Positions 32,676 to 64,000 of a stretch of DNA of 64,000 bases are shown here, piece after piece. The notes beneath the pieces were generated by a model. That model ran no database searches. It had not been told where the DNA came from and was given only the letters and a program-made list of their open reading frames with translations. Both the position numbers and the translations under genes were made by a program. How positions within the stretch are numbered: the stretch's first letter is position 1; each line of letters begins with the position of its first letter. Source of the stretch: Lamellibrachia columna (taxonomy: Eukaryota; Annelida; Polychaeta; Sabellida; Siboglinidae); assembly GCA_963662155.1 (NCBI GenBank), contig OY759271.1, positions 16,971,084-17,035,083 on the forward strand. Reading direction: 5' to 3'.

Positions 32676-33098
32676 TAATTTTTAAATCTCTGATAATGTT
32701 TTAAATGGACTGAATCTAGAAGTTGTCCTGGCTGGTATCTTAATTATGGATTGTAACTACCTTGTAAAAACAGTAAGTACTACTACAGAAAATTGTATGT
32801 ATATTTTGTTGAAATTCGTATTGATTTTCCAGTCTATATATATACTAATAGAGGGAGCAAATAAGGGAGTGACAGAAAAATAAGGAAGATGAAGAATGTT
32901 GAAGGTTTTTTTAAGTGCAAGGTAGAATAAAGTGAATGGATGTTTCAGAGAAAAGGAGGGGAGCCAAAAAAACAACTAAGGAAAGGTCTTTAATGTGAAT
33001 TAAATGTGTCTTACTTTGTGCTATGATTGAACACAATCGGTAACAATGATATAACACATTTACAAATTTATACTGTATACTTTTTAAAGTGAAAAAAA

Positions 33099-33615
33099 AT
33101 CATGGATTTAGGGCTATGTATCTAAAGAGATAATAAAAACTAACCATATGCAGCTAAAATCAAGAACATCACACCAGTGGTTTGCTCAGAATATGTTTAG
33201 AAAGTGGGAGATTACAGTCATTTCTCTGGTTGACCGAAGGCTGACGTGTTAACCAGTGCGACCAATAAGCGCATGCACAAATCGGGTAACTTAGACTCAC
33301 TACATGTAATGTTTTATGGCAGGTCGGTATACACAGAACCAATGCAAAGTCTCCAAAATGTACTATTTTCTCAGAAAGAGGACTAATTTAGTAAATGAAG
33401 ACCAAAATATGTTATATAAGTTGAGTTTGGATACAAACAACATGGCCATATTATATTGGCAAATATAGGAATAGATGTATACAAATATTTTTTCATTTGG
33501 CAAGCAAATTTTGCTAGATTTTTCCTAGTAAACCACTGGTGTGATATTCTTAATTGTAGTTACAAATGGTTATGTTTTATTAATTCTTATAGGTGTATAG
33601 GCCCAAAATCAAGAC
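33099..33615 (-). mobile_element. MITE family A, copy 2 (517 bp)
   Basis: Arms starting ATCATGGATTTAGGGC (left) and ending GGCCCAAAATCAAGAC (right) are inverted and diverged; interior blocks such as TTGCCAATATAATATGGCCA (in minus sense) match 3749-4272. Opposite orientation to copy 1. Confidence 0.75.
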
Positions 33616-33783
33616 TTGTTTCCCTTTAAATCAAAATGATTTCACGCACAACAGTGGAAATAAAACACTTCTTTGTATTTGAATGCATTCAACTGAATCC
33701 ATTCATACAGCTGTGTAAATCCGCACTGTTATTTACTTCTCAACGAAACGTGAACTTGGTTTTACTCTGTATTCTGCCGGTGG

Positions 33784-33791
33784 CGTGGGAA
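33784..33791 (+). promoter_or_regulatory. CSL/Su(H) consensus site CGTGGGAA
   Basis: Exact match to the high-affinity CSL site, 7.4 kb upstream of the 41203 RBPJ exon. A single 8-mer may be chance. Confidence 0.35.
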
Positions 33792-34554
33792 AATGGCAGG
33801 TTTTTGCAGATTAAGTTTCATTTGCGTGAGCAGATATGTTGTTAATTGCTTTATTTTGTGTTAAGCGGTAAACAATGAATAGTCAACATGTTACTTTATC
33901 GTCCCTTTAGATGTATGTGTTTTCCAATAACTTGCACGGTAAATCTGCCACTATGCAACATGTTGGTCCCCATTGATGTGCGCAGATAAACAAACACCCA
34001 CGGTTTAGTTACTTCTTCTATTTAATGACCACCTCATTTGGTTGAAGATTTTTTTTTTTTCTTGTTTCATTCAGTCAGGGAAATAGGTAATAGATAAATA
34101 CATAAAAAATCATAAACAATAATCCATGGAAGCTGGTCCTGTTTGAAGGAAGCGGGGGGGGGAGTGGAGGTGTGTGGGGAAGGGGTAATTTGCTAGCACA
34201 GCATAAACAGCAACATTGTTTCTTATGCAAGATCTCTGGGGCAGATACAAGGAAAGGTTCCCATGGGTATCTGTTTCACAGACTGTTGCTGTGCAGCAGG
34301 GCTGTGTGGCACGGGGCCTGGGTTGGCTGTCCAGGGTTGATGGAAGGTTGGTGATCTGGCCACAGCATGGTTGCTGTCAGGCACCTTGGCTACATCCCTG
34401 GGAACTGCTGGGATTCTCCCACACTCAAATCTAAGTTAAAATTGGCATAGTTAGAATGTAACTGGAGTGGATGCAGTGCAGTCGTTAGTACAGAGCAAGC
34501 AGTGTGAAGTTGAGATCAAAACAGACAGTTTCTTGCATTGGATGGATGGAGGAC

Positions 34555-34700
34555 ACTGTTAAACTCGCCACAGATCCTTGACCCTGTCTCCTGTTACCAA
34601 TTATCTCATCACCAGCACCACTTGGTTGTACCCAAGTATTTGATACTAGGATAGATGAATCAGCCTGATAGACATAGTTAAGCCATGTGGATCAAAGGCT
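34555..34700 (+). repeat. Dispersed repeat family D, copy 2
   Basis: Matches 26640-26765 (CTTGACCCTGTCTCC, ACCAATTATCTCATCACCAG, GATAGACATAGTTAAGCC). Confidence 0.6.
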
Positions 34701-36829
34701 GGCCTACAGTACTATGACTTCGCAATGGACAGTTGTCAGCATGTCCGAGTATCCCAGGTCAGTATTTGTAGTGGTGGACATGTATGTAGCTCTTTCTTCA
34801 TTAGGAACCCTATAGTTATTATTGTTCCTGTCTTGCTTGTTTAATCCTTTGCCAAACTTTGGGGATTGAGAGACTGTTGGCTATTGTGTAAAGTTTTCTT
34901 ATTAATATCAGGTGTGTTTTCGTGGGGGGGGAATTTCTTTGATTTCTTGTGGTAAACCAACATCAACAAAATTTATTACCTTTTTCTGTTTCTTTAAAAT
35001 TGCAGCACCACATGTACACACATCTTTCAATGCAATACTCACCCTCCCCAATAGAAATCTAAATCCTGAATATTGTTATTAACCATTTTTCCACTTATAG
35101 TCACAGGTATTTGGTTTACTACAATGTAATGTTCATAAACTATAAATAAAGTTAGACGTCTAATTTAAATAAGGTAAAAATGCGCTCTATGACATGGTAA
35201 TATAAAAACGGTTAAACTAGAATGTCATTCATACGTGGGGTGCTCCACATGAGCTCCTCACACCTGTGTGCATTGTTTAGTAGACTAATATATACATATA
35301 AATGAAACTATTTAGGTGCCCAGTCATGGTGCCACTGTCATATCCCAGTCCGCTGTGACTCCTGCTGGTGGTGGGTTGCAGGTCATTACCCTGTTAATTA
35401 CATAAGTGCCATGTCAAGAATTCAACTTATAAAAAGTAGTATGTGGTCATGTTAAATAGAGTGTTATATACTTGTGGTGGTGCCTGGGGTATTTGACTGG
35501 GTGCACCCCAGAATCCTAGTCAGGTGTGACTACTTGCTGTCCAAACAAGGTTACCAAAGATGAGGCCCATCACACACCTCTCGAGGTGTGAACATTGCAA
35601 GGTGCTTTACACTTTCATCCTCAGCTAAATAGTCATTATGTTAGCGTGTAAACAAAGTCTTTCTGACAGTTAATGTAGTGGTTGATAAATTACTGTGTGA
35701 ACTAACAGCAGGCATGCTTCAGTGTTCAAACATTTAAATTGTTGGTGCCTTGGAAAGCTCCAACTGCTGCTGTGAACTTACGCTAATATGGATTGAACTG
35801 GCTGCAATATTTAGATGTTCCATTATATCGGTTTTTTATTTTACCCAAATTTGTTATTATGGCATCAGAATGCAATAAGATATAACAATAATAATTATTT
35901 ATTAAGTATTGTAAACCAGTTGCATTGCCATTTGACAGTTTTTGGAGATTAAGATCATATATCTAATGCATTACCACACAATATGAAAACACAGTATTTG
36001 GATGTCTTCAGTATTTATGTACTGCATTATTATTGTTTTATAATAATTGTAATTCATTATTATATTGTATCACTAACATTATTTTAAAACAATAATAATG
36101 CATTAGTTTTTTCACAAATTTATACCTATGCCTTTAAAAAGGTGGATTATATATTAGGTCATTTTGATAATAACACAAAGGCTACACATTTTTTGTCAAC
36201 TCTGATAAAAATACAGTTTTAAAAGTGTACAGACAGTAAGATTAAAGCAAAATCAAGCTCTTAAGTAATTGCGGTAATACTACTAGTAATATGCTATGCA
36301 AAATAGCATATAATATACCAACATGTAATAAATGATACAACTTTAAGTTCATAGTTTAAATTTGCAAAATAAAAGCACACCATGTTGATTATTAATTTGT
36401 TTAACAAATTCAGTTAATAACAATCAAATGGTTCCTTCTGTGTCACAGGTTTTAGAAAATCAAGCATTGCTATGATTTATGATGATGACATACCATAGGA
36501 AATAATAATAATTAATGGAATAATATAATGGAAATGTATATAGTTAATGAAAACTGACATTTAGACCTGTATGATTACCTTTTGTGATATATTCCTAGGT
36601 GCTTACTGTGAATATCTGGGCTTGCTTTATATTGTAATGTTGAGCATTCCTCTAAATATGCGGCTGCATTGTACTTGTATCCACCTATCAATAGATTTGC
36701 CTTTTTGGAAATTACACGTCTTCGAATATGCGGGAACCTACTGGTTTATGTGACATGCTGGGTGAATTGTTAATGATATGTTGCCATATTAAAAGCACAG
36801 CACAGATCAAAGATTATGGGAACTAGGAC

Positions 36830-36837
36830 CGTGGGAA
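36830..36837 (+). promoter_or_regulatory. CSL/Su(H) consensus site CGTGGGAA
   Basis: Exact match (context GACCGTGGGAAAATG), 4.4 kb upstream of the 41203 exon, in a locally less AT-rich stretch. Confidence 0.35.
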
Positions 36838-38584
36838 AATGTGTGTACAGCTGACGTTGGTTCCGTCAGTAAGCAGGCAGTGACACAGTCACTGTGCTTC
36901 CTTTGACTTGAGCTGAATGGTGAGGTATTTGCCAGTGACAGGGAGGCCTGTTAAGCTTTTAAACCATGCGTGAACTTTGTAAATATTTAGATCTGCCAAC
37001 TGAACTGGTTAGCTGTGATTTGTACCTTGGGAACATTACACATTACTACGAAGATCGTGCCTGTGGCTGGGTGCTGATCAATGTCTCCAGGAGATAATGT
37101 AATTTTTTACTGCTGCAGCCAATGGCGTAAGTAATTTTCTAAATAATCTGTTAATTCAATGATCAAACATTATTGCCAGCTCATTGTTTCAGATGTGGTA
37201 ATAGTTATTTGATTAGAATTGACTTGTGTCTATTCTGCTAAATGTTAAGGGTCATATCCAGGGAGAGTATCACTGGAGATGATGATTTATACTTGGGTGC
37301 ACCCAACTGTGTCCAAACTGCAGATACATGTCTGAAAAGTACCATGTTGTGACAGTTAAATTGCTCAACCATAACTAGCCTGTTTCAGCTATACTTTCCC
37401 TTTGTCAGAGTGTCTCCTGTAAGATAGATCACTTAGCTAAATGTAGAACTTACACTAAGTGTTCTCCTTAATGTAGTTGCTGGAAGAAAGCACTTGCAAG
37501 GGGGTTAGGGGCCCCTCAAGTTAGTGGTAATGGGAACCCCTGTAGAGGGGCTTATTTATCATAGAAGAAAAAACTAATAGAATCAAACCATTAGATCTAC
37601 AGCATGAGGTGGCTGCCATACCTTGGCTGACATTCATCATAATAGAGCATTTATATTAGTCTGTGTAATAACTGTGTTAGTGTTATATTGCTTGCATTCA
37701 GTAGTGTACCCATGCTAATGTATAAATCCAAACTTATTGAAATATATGTCATGCCCATTCTTAACACAAGTTGCTTGCATCGCGTTTTCGGTAGTGGCAC
37801 TGAGGCTTTTTTGTCAATTTATTGTGGTTTTTTTAAATAAATAAATTGATAGTAATTTGTTAAATCATTCACCCCAACACTAAAGTATTTTCTCTAACTG
37901 GCAAAATCTGTGTACTTGCTGTGGATGTATGGTAGTTTGCCATGTTCGATTACATCATGTGTTTGTATAAACTGTCAGCTTTAAGGGTCTTATAGTGGGG
38001 TATACCAAATGAGATTCAATGAATCTGCACACATTACAACATTGTTGAGTTATTTAGTCTTCACATTGGTCTCCAGGTTTAGCCTCACTCATGGGAATCT
38101 GTCTGGCTATGGCCACATGAAATCTGTGTCAGATTAAACATTAAATTGGTAGATCAGTTTTCGTAGCTGTTCTTCACATTCCTTGGCAGTCACAACAGTT
38201 GTCACTGGGTTTGTTTATCAACTGTAATTGGCAGAATGTCACAAAAAGCCAATTAATCATCTACACCACAGCTACTTGGGTGTTCTGTATTTACTGTTCA
38301 GTGACCCTGGTTTCCCCCCCCCCCAAAAAAAAAGCCACATAGATGGATAGTCTAGTGAGAGTGTGTGGTCTGAACAGAGAGATTTCTGCAGCGTGTCTGA
38401 GGTTAAAGTTTACGTAGGCAAAACAGTGATTTGTTTATATATGCAAATTCCTCCATCATTTCTATGCACAGTTTACATCTTCGAGGCGGCCTGTCTGATC
38501 TGAAGGTTACCTGGCTGGTGGTACTCCGAGCCTCATGCTAATCACACGTCACTGCGAAACAGATACACTGAGTTCTGTTGTGAC

Positions 38585-38960
38585 TTTGTTTTGGCACAGT
38601 GGGATGTATATACAGATTTGTTTCAAATGGAAAAATTGTGATAAAGTATATATTTTCTAGACTAATGTTCAGCACACAATAATAATATAAAATGACAAGC
38701 TTAATAAAAAAAATTAGTACTCGAAGCACAAATACTTTTGATGCCAGACAGATTTCCTGTGAAACCTAGTGGATTTCCTTTGATGTAGGGACATTTTGTA
38801 GCCTGGTAAATGGTGACACTTGATCGGAATAGGAATCTTATAGGCCAATTAACCAATGAAAAATGTTATACAGATTTGTACGACAGACAGTACAACTTTA
38901 TACAGAATTTCAGATAAAAAATACGGATTTCAACAAAACAAATGTGGCTGGTCTGAATCT
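38585..38960 (+). repeat. Dispersed repeat family C, copy 2
   Basis: Same block order and orientation as 19555-19925 (GATAAAGTATATATTTTCT, GAAGCACAAATACTT, GGTGACACTTGATCGGAAT, GGATTTCAACAAAACAAATG). Confidence 0.7.
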
Positions 38961-39768
38961 ACTCACGGCAAGTGTTTGGGTGTGGTCATCCTGGTGACAG
39001 GCAAGTTCTGGTGACTGATGCTGTTTGCCAACAAATGCTGTGTTTAATGCCTGTGTTTGATGCCCTGCTGATAGGCTGCAGGTATTGCTGGGTGATTATG
39101 TCCCATGCTGCCTGTGGATTAGCTGTTGACATTTCATTACTTACTCCTGCCAGTCTGAGGCTTGTGGACGCTGCTTGTTCTTGGATAATTGAAAGTTACT
39201 TTGTGGAGTGCCAAAGGGCAGACTGATTAGTCTATGTTTCACTGCCACCTTCAGGATAATAACACAGGCAACAAACAAGATATGTTATGTTGTATTTATT
39301 TAATGTCTGTGACTGTTTTATTTTATATAGTACAGATTTTCTTTTAATTACATCTATGAAGTATACTCAGTACAATGTTTCGGACACCACCAGACAGGCT
39401 TGGGTTCAAATGCATTTGCATTTGAAAATGTCGGATTTTCGTTTGCATTTAAATGCATTTTTAATCAAAACATTAGCATTTGAATTGAAAACATTTGCAT
39501 TTCATTAAACCATTTGCATTTGGCTTAAAAAAAACATTTGTATTTGATTTATAAAAAAATTTGCTTTTGCACTTGATTATGAAACATTTGCATTTGAATC
39601 AAAACATTTAATGCCTTCAATGCAAATTTCTCATTTGGCATCAAGTTGCCAGCCCCAAATGTTTACTTTAGACAGATTCGCAGAAGCCATGATTATCTTT
39701 TTTGAAATTCAATTATTCTCACCCAGAAACTTATCATTCTCAAGCAGACGTTATCGCTAAGACTTAGC

Positions 39769-39826
39769 CATACAACACCATACAACACCATACAACACCA
39801 TACAACAACATACAACACCATACACA
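39769..39826 (+). repeat. 10-bp tandem repeat ACCATACAAC, about 6 units
   Basis: Short satellite inside the octamer-rich element. Confidence 0.9.
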
Positions 39827-40191
39827 TAACACAGTTTTGTCAGTGAATGACATTATATGTTAACTATTGTTTGTATTTCATTTGAGTAATCATGTCACTA
39901 TTCTCTTCCCACCAAGCACTAAGTTTCTGCTACAGACAGTAAAGCCCAAGTATTTCTTACTAAACAAATATGCCAGACCATTCAGACCTTATCTCATTGT
40001 CTTTCTGAAAGGACAAGGTTTATTTACAGAAATTGGGCAATTAAGGGCAGCTGCCTGCTCATTCCCTTTATGGGGGAAAGAAGCCTCCCCCACTTGAATA
40101 ATTCCATTGTTTATCCAAGGTTTCCCTAATTAAATATCTTGCATGTCCTTTGAGTGTAATCATTTTGATTGATTACTGAAACATTATTTAG

Positions 40192-40663
40192 CAGGCATGG
40201 GGTTAATTCCGTTTTGTCAATTCCAATTCTAGTAAATTCCAAAAAATCAATTCCAAATTATCAATTCCAATTCCAGCTTTTAAAATCCTGGTCTGACTTT
40301 GGTTTTACTGTCTGTTACAGTAACTTAGTATTTGTTTTTGATGCAATTGCTTGATTATATTGTTCTTGTTTGCAATGTTTCAATAACAGAGTAGACAGTG
40401 TCTATGCTCAGTATGCTGTAATGTTGACAACTTCCAGGCTGTTACTAGATTCAAGATGACGTACTAATAGCAGACAAATATGATTTGAATAGTAAATTTA
40501 AGGGGTAAAGTTTAACAGTATCGAGTCAGTAATTCCAACAAAATCAATTCCAATTCCAAAAACAATAAATTCCAATTCAAACTAACTTTCTAAAGTCAAT
40601 TCCCGCTCCGGAATTGGAATTGAGGGTCAATTCCAATTCTGGAATGGAATTGACCCATGCCTG
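40192..40663 (+). mobile_element. hAT-like element, CAGGCATGGG family (472 bp), nested
   Basis: Starts CAGGCATGGGGTTAATTCC and ends GGAATTGACCCATGCCTG (inverted, one 1-bp gap), flanked by a perfect 8-bp duplication TTATTTAG (40184-40191 and 40664-40671). Subterminal repeats are TTCCAATTCCAA-type at both ends. It inserted into the older octamer-rich element, giving a relative age order. Confidence 0.95.
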
Positions 40664-41202
40664 TTATTTAGTAATAAAGCATCTGTTTTATGTAACTATA
40701 TTTAATGAAGTTTATGTAAACTGGTATGCATTTTTCAACAATCATTTGAGACACTTGCATTTGCATTTGAATCATCTCAAACATTTGCATTAGAATAACT
40801 TCAAACCCTTGCCTTTTCGTTTGAATCATTAAAAACATTTGCATTTAAATGCAATCATATATGAGTGCATTTGCATTTGAGTTATTTCAAACATTTGCAT
40901 TTAAATGCGCCGACTTGCATTTGAAGCCTGCCTTCAATAGGAGCTGGGATGGCTTGGTTCTTCTGCTCACCAGAGCAACAACATGGTGTGGCAAACAGGC
41001 TTTACAGTTGGGATTAAAAGAAAATCTTTATTTTGTTTGTTTTGTTATGTAACTTTGTGAACATTTTCGCAAATGTTTTATTTCTTGTTTGCGAGGAGGG
41101 AACCGCATGTTATACTATCCTCCTGCTTCATTTGTGATTTTATTTGGTTTTAAAAATGGCACAAATGCTCGTGTTTAATTAAACGCACGTCTTTATTTGC
41201 AG

Positions 41203-60291
<19,089 letters not shown>

Positions 60292-61850
60292 CTGGTTGAT
60301 TCTGGCCAAGATGGACTGTGATAGACAGGGTCGTGGTACGGTCAGACACCACACTTCTGCACAGATCGTGATCCACATAGGACGGACTAGCTGACACCCA
60401 GAGATATAGCAGCAGTGTTTAGACACCCAGTTGTCTTTACAGTGCTCTGTATGTTCCCAATAACTAAATCACTCTGGCACTCAGCGTACTAATGAAGCCA
60501 GGCAGTTGTGGTGTCGCTCAAAGTGAAATGCTGCAGGTTTGAACCCGACTGTGTTTTAGCAAGGCTCTTGTGCTGAAGGAGGTGATGTTAGTGAAAGACA
60601 TGGATAGTTAGTCGTTTAACCAACGTGTATCAGTGCCATGGCAGGTTTTTACCAACTGGCTGTGTAAAGTCTTGATTATTTGATATGAATCTTATTGAAA
60701 ATGAATGTTTTTCTGCTGGAGTTTACACCACTGAGTTTGGGAGTTGGCAAATTCCACAATGGTCATTTAAAACAGTGTAAAGTGCTGCAAAAAGAAGGCA
60801 GAATAAGAAACAAAATACACCAAAGAAGATGCAGACAAGTACCTGCCAAGTGCCTTTCTCTGCAGCATCGTTTACATCGGGGCCCACCCGTGTCAAACAA
60901 CATACAAAGACCACATGTATATACTTAGATGTAGCAGTTGACAGTGCAGTATCCTTGACTGGAGCTGTTTGTCTTCACTGACTGTTCACAGTCTTATTTT
61001 TCTACTGATGTCTATTTTCAGGTGTTGTAGTTCACCGTGATGTGTGAATTTACATTAATGATAAGATAATTGCAGTTTGATAGGCAAACTAGTAGTTTTG
61101 ATAAGCAAATTACAATAATTGTATTACAGCATAAGAATTATTTTGAGGTCAGAATTTTACATGTTACACGTTTGATAGTGTTGTTAGTCTAGCAGATTAA
61201 CATTTTCCGGGGGACAACTGATCATTGAAAGTCTGTTTTCTGAATATGAATTTTAATTATCATGGGCAACTCCCCCGATGAACCAGTTGAATCAACTTTT
61301 TATAACAGAGCCAGTTAGGAATATTGTTTTAATTTCTATTGTTCATGTACTGCTGAATTGCAGTAAATTTGCATTTTGTTTACGTCTCATTCGGTACCGT
61401 GGCAACATGGCCAATCTATTTGTATACACTAAGCAATCATGTGTAGACTCGCGAGACATTTATTGGGTTGTAAAAATGTTCGTTTTGCAAGACGGTTGTC
61501 ATTAGTGACAAAGTCGTAGTTGTTTACGCACACACTTTGCCATTTGTGGTCTATTTTTACCAAGGCATTCATTTCAACGTTCCCTTCCAGCAACAGGCAT
61601 TTTAATGGCCAACCTGCTGGCAATGCGAGTGTTATAAAATACATTTCTTTTACTGTCATTGACATGTTCAATTCATTCATGTGTTTTGTGTTTGTGCATA
61701 TTGAGGGTTATTACACATAGCCAGTTACAAGGAACCCTGTATAATTAGACTCACACAGAGGCAGGCCTGGAGCTAACAGGCTACAGACTAATGGGCCCTC
61801 TTCAATTCGTTTGTTTTGCTCGTCTTGAATCCGACTCACTTTATGACCAG
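60292..61850 (+). other. RBPJ 3' UTR and downstream DNA
   Basis: No coding exon recognised. AT-rich, with TGATAGGCAAACTAG/TGATAAGCAAATTAC near-duplicates at 61078-61110. The transcript end could not be placed. Confidence 0.5.
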
Positions 61851-61853
61851 TTA

Positions 61854-62094
61854 AACCTGTCTAGTATCCACTACAATGTGCTAATTTATATATATATATA
61901 TACACACACATACATATATATATGTATAAATATATATTAATTTATTTTTGACTGGGTCCAGTAAAAAAAATTGCTAAAATGGGCAAAAGTATACTATAAC
62001 ATAAAGCTATTCATATTTTCAATCAAAGTCAATTTGTTTGATGATTTTAACGAAAATATGCACTATAATAATTGTAGTGGATACTAGACAGGTT
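61854..62094. mobile_element. Short TIR element (241 bp) with perfect 24-bp TIRs
   Basis: The left end AACCTGTCTAGTATCCACTA-CAAT (61854-61877) recurs perfectly inverted at 62071-62094. A (TA)n tract (61889-61937) and family B-like sequence lie inside; ATTGTAGTGGAT occurs once more at 62274. No clear target duplication. Confidence 0.8.
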
Positions 62095-62301
62095 CATTTG
62101 AACGTCGGCAAATATGATTCACAATGAGCAGGGAGTTTTAAAGTTGTGCTGGAGCAGAATAGACAAAATGAAAGAGCAACATTACGAACATTTCACAAGT
62201 TTTAAACAACGCACTTGACGGAAACAACCCCAAAATAATGAGCTTCTCAAATAAATTGTGTTAGAAGTTCACATTGTAGTGGATTTTCCCAAAATGAGTT
62301 A

Positions 62302-63180
62302 TTGTGGCATAAACATTCAATCAGATTAGTATTAGATTTAACAAGATTGCCATCCCAAACAACAAGTTCCAGATGGCAAGTAGACAAGGAAGTCATTGGC
62401 TTATTTTCTCATCTATGTGTAGCCCGCCCTTATCAAATATCTGTCAATTTTATTTTAAACATATTCACACTACTAGCATTAAGACAATCATTTGGCAGTT
62501 TGTTCCATTCATTTATCACCCTCCATGAGAAAGAGTACTTTCTCATGTCCAACCTACACTGCTCCTTAACTAATGCTGCTTTGTGTCCTCTGGTTCTACT
62601 GCCTTCTTTAAGTTTGAAGAACATATTCCTATCAACATCCTCATAACCATTCACTATTTTAAACACTTCTATTTGGTCTCCTCTTAGTCTCCTGGTCTCT
62701 AGTGTTGTCAAACCACATTGTAGTAAACGACTTTTGTAACAAAGGTCTCAATTTTGGAATCATTTTAGTTGCTGTTCGTTGTATTCTTTCTAGCTTCTCT
62801 ATGTCATTTTTACGATATGGTCTCCATGCTTGAATACAATATTCCAAATGTGGTCTATTGCTTCATACAGGGGTACAATTAGCCGTTTCTCTTTAGACAT
62901 GATAGTTCTCCTAATTAGCCCTAGAATTTGATTTCCTTACAAAGCATTGCTCTGAAACTTTCATGTCAGCACTAAACGTTACTCCTAAGTGCTTTTCTTG
63001 TGTGGTTCTACCTAGTACAGCATCCCCCATTTTATACTCTTCGTCCATGTTTCCATGTCCTATGTGTATACATTTACACTTCCCAAAATTGAATAACATT
63101 TGCCATTATTCTGACCATTTAACTAATTTATCTAGATCATCCTGTAAACTTTGTTTATCTGTATCATTAGTAACCTTTCT
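62302..63180 (-). mobile_element. CR1-like LINE, copy 3, 5'-truncated
   Basis: Minus-strand fragments: [40 protein letters not shown] and NMFFKLKEGSRTRGHKAAL through INEWNKLPNDCLNASS, then the family 3' UTR ending at about 62340. Truncation near 63180 is typical of incomplete reverse transcription. Frameshifted. Confidence 0.9.
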
Positions 63181-63199
63181 GAGTGAAAAGAATAGACAA

Positions 63200-63480
63200 A
63201 TGAAGAATAGAGGAGCTGAGGGAGGAAGGTGGTGTGAAAGAGTTTCAGGAGGAAGCTGGTGAGGAGTGAGTTAAACTGGGCTAGACACGTGGAATGAATG
63301 GAAGGGGAACAGTTGACAAAGAGTGGATGCGCTTAGAGTGAGGGTAGGGGAGAAGAGGAAGACTGAGATGGGAGGACTGCATGAGAGAGATTTAGCAGGA
63401 AAGAGAGGGGAGTGGAGACATCAGTGAAACAGTGACAAAGGGACAAAAAAAATGTACGACTGGTATCGATGCCAGCCTCA
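63200..63480 (+). mobile_element. LINE ORF2 C-terminal fragment
   Basis: Plus strand reads LNWARHVERMEGEQLTKSGC, then a Glu/Arg-rich decayed stretch (GRGEEED, ERFSRKERG). The W-x-RHVERM motif marks the LINE ORF2 tail. It abuts the truncated end of CR1 copy 3. Confidence 0.6.
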
Positions 63481-63530
63481 CCCTGGACTTCTGGATAAAG
63501 AGGAGAGCAAATAAAGATATATAATTGTGT

Positions 63531-63596
63531 GTATGTGTACATATTATATGTATATATAATAAATATGTATATATATGTGTGTGTATATATATATAC
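63531..63596. repeat. TA/TG-rich microsatellite
   Basis: Alternating TATA, TGTG and TATATG runs; open frames rich in Tyr, Ile and Thr here are artefacts. Confidence 0.85.
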
Positions 63597-64000
63597 CACA
63601 AGCTTCCATCATTTGTTTCCTCAAGATTTGTCTTCAACTTCCTACCTGACACAATCCTTCCACTCTCTTCCATGCTACAGCTCCTGCATGCACCCTTCTG
63701 TGTTCTGCTACCACTTCACCTTTCTGTGCACATAATGCTCAGATTATCCCTTGGTATCGCCATGTAACAGGCAAACTTATAAAATATGACTAACCTGCAT
63801 CCTTTCTGCAAGATTATTTCATCCTAGTTGTTTTAACATTTGCATAGCACTGCTGTAGTTTTATTTTAGAAATTGAGTTGGCTGCATGATAGTGTACTTT
63901 CTCTCGTTGCCAATTATCTGTTGTATATTCACAGACACTACATATATAACATACACGTGGTTCTTAGGGGTGGCACATAACTGATCTTTATTTGCAAACG

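Larger units (their letters stand above)
39395..40930 (+). mobile_element. hAT-like element, CAGGCTTG family, octamer-rich, copy 1
   Basis: Starts CAGGCTTGGGTTCAAATGCA and ends TGCATTTGAAGCCTG, an inverted pair. About 240 bp at the left and 200 bp at the right end are arrays of CATTTGCATTTGAA-type repeats, each containing ATTTGCAT. The 8-bp flanks do not match, so the target duplication has decayed. Without the nested element at 40192-40663 the length is about 1.06 kb, like its relative at 57721. It ends 272 bp before the RBPJ exon at 41203. Confidence 0.85.

Noticed and set aside
34172..34434. Overlapping 60- and 72-codon plus frames, locally GC-rich
   Set aside because: No homology, no splice signals in phase, and no family motif; not supported as a gene.

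Overview
This is a gene-sparse, AT-rich animal genome window with large introns, canonical GT-AG splice sites, many (TA)n microsatellites and old transposon copies. It is not bacterial. The gene set and the transposons (CR1-like LINE with a zinc-finger/SGNH ORF1, MULE, many short hAT-like elements) fit a marine invertebrate. A mollusc or another lophotrochozoan is my guess; I cannot name the species from sequence alone.

Three protein-coding genes are supported. (1) 1559-1776 (+) is the last coding exon of a TMEM263-like small membrane protein, preceded by a 1.33-kb, 28-bp minisatellite and followed by a long AT-rich stretch that probably includes its 3' UTR. (2) 26205-7842 (-) is a complete MINDY-1/2 (FAM63) K48-linkage-specific deubiquitinase gene. 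I rebuilt it as nine coding exons with matching intron phases (609 codons), including the catalytic Cys and His, two C-terminal ubiquitin-binding MIU motifs and a terminal micro-exon that encodes only a CaaX tail (CTIL). An ETS/YY1/NRF1-like promoter lies just upstream. (3) 41203-60291 (+) is the Su(H)/RBPJ (CSL) gene, the DNA-binding effector of Notch signalling. Eleven shared exons follow two alternative, phase-compatible N-terminal exon sets: one starts at an ATG at 46639 behind its own TATA/CCAAT promoter, the other uses exons at 41203 and 42927. Four perfect CGTGGGAA sites (the binding site of CSL itself) lie upstream of these exons, two of them in the proximal promoter/5' UTR, which suggests autoregulation.

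Most of the rest is transposon-derived. MINDY intron 7 holds a rearranged CR1-like LINE (11217-15340, minus) whose missing 3' tail lies inverted inside its own RT region. MINDY intron 7 also holds a decayed THAP domain, and intron 1 a complete MULE (22918-25383) with TIRs, a 10-bp target duplication and a decayed transposase. At least three families of non-autonomous hAT-like elements with 8-bp target duplications are present: a CAGGGTTG family (30833-31634, 50930-51274), a CAGGCTTG family with dense ATTTGCAT octamers (39395-40930, 57721-58743), and a CAGGCATGGG family (40192-40663) nested inside one of the octamer elements. Two more TIR families, a large fold-back element, two further CR1 copies (one lacking its RT, 47245-48850; one 5'-truncated, 62302-63180) and several LINE 3' fragments fill introns and intergenic DNA. 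26346-41202 and 60292-64000 contain no gene that I can support beyond these repeats. No tRNA, rRNA or CRISPR was seen.
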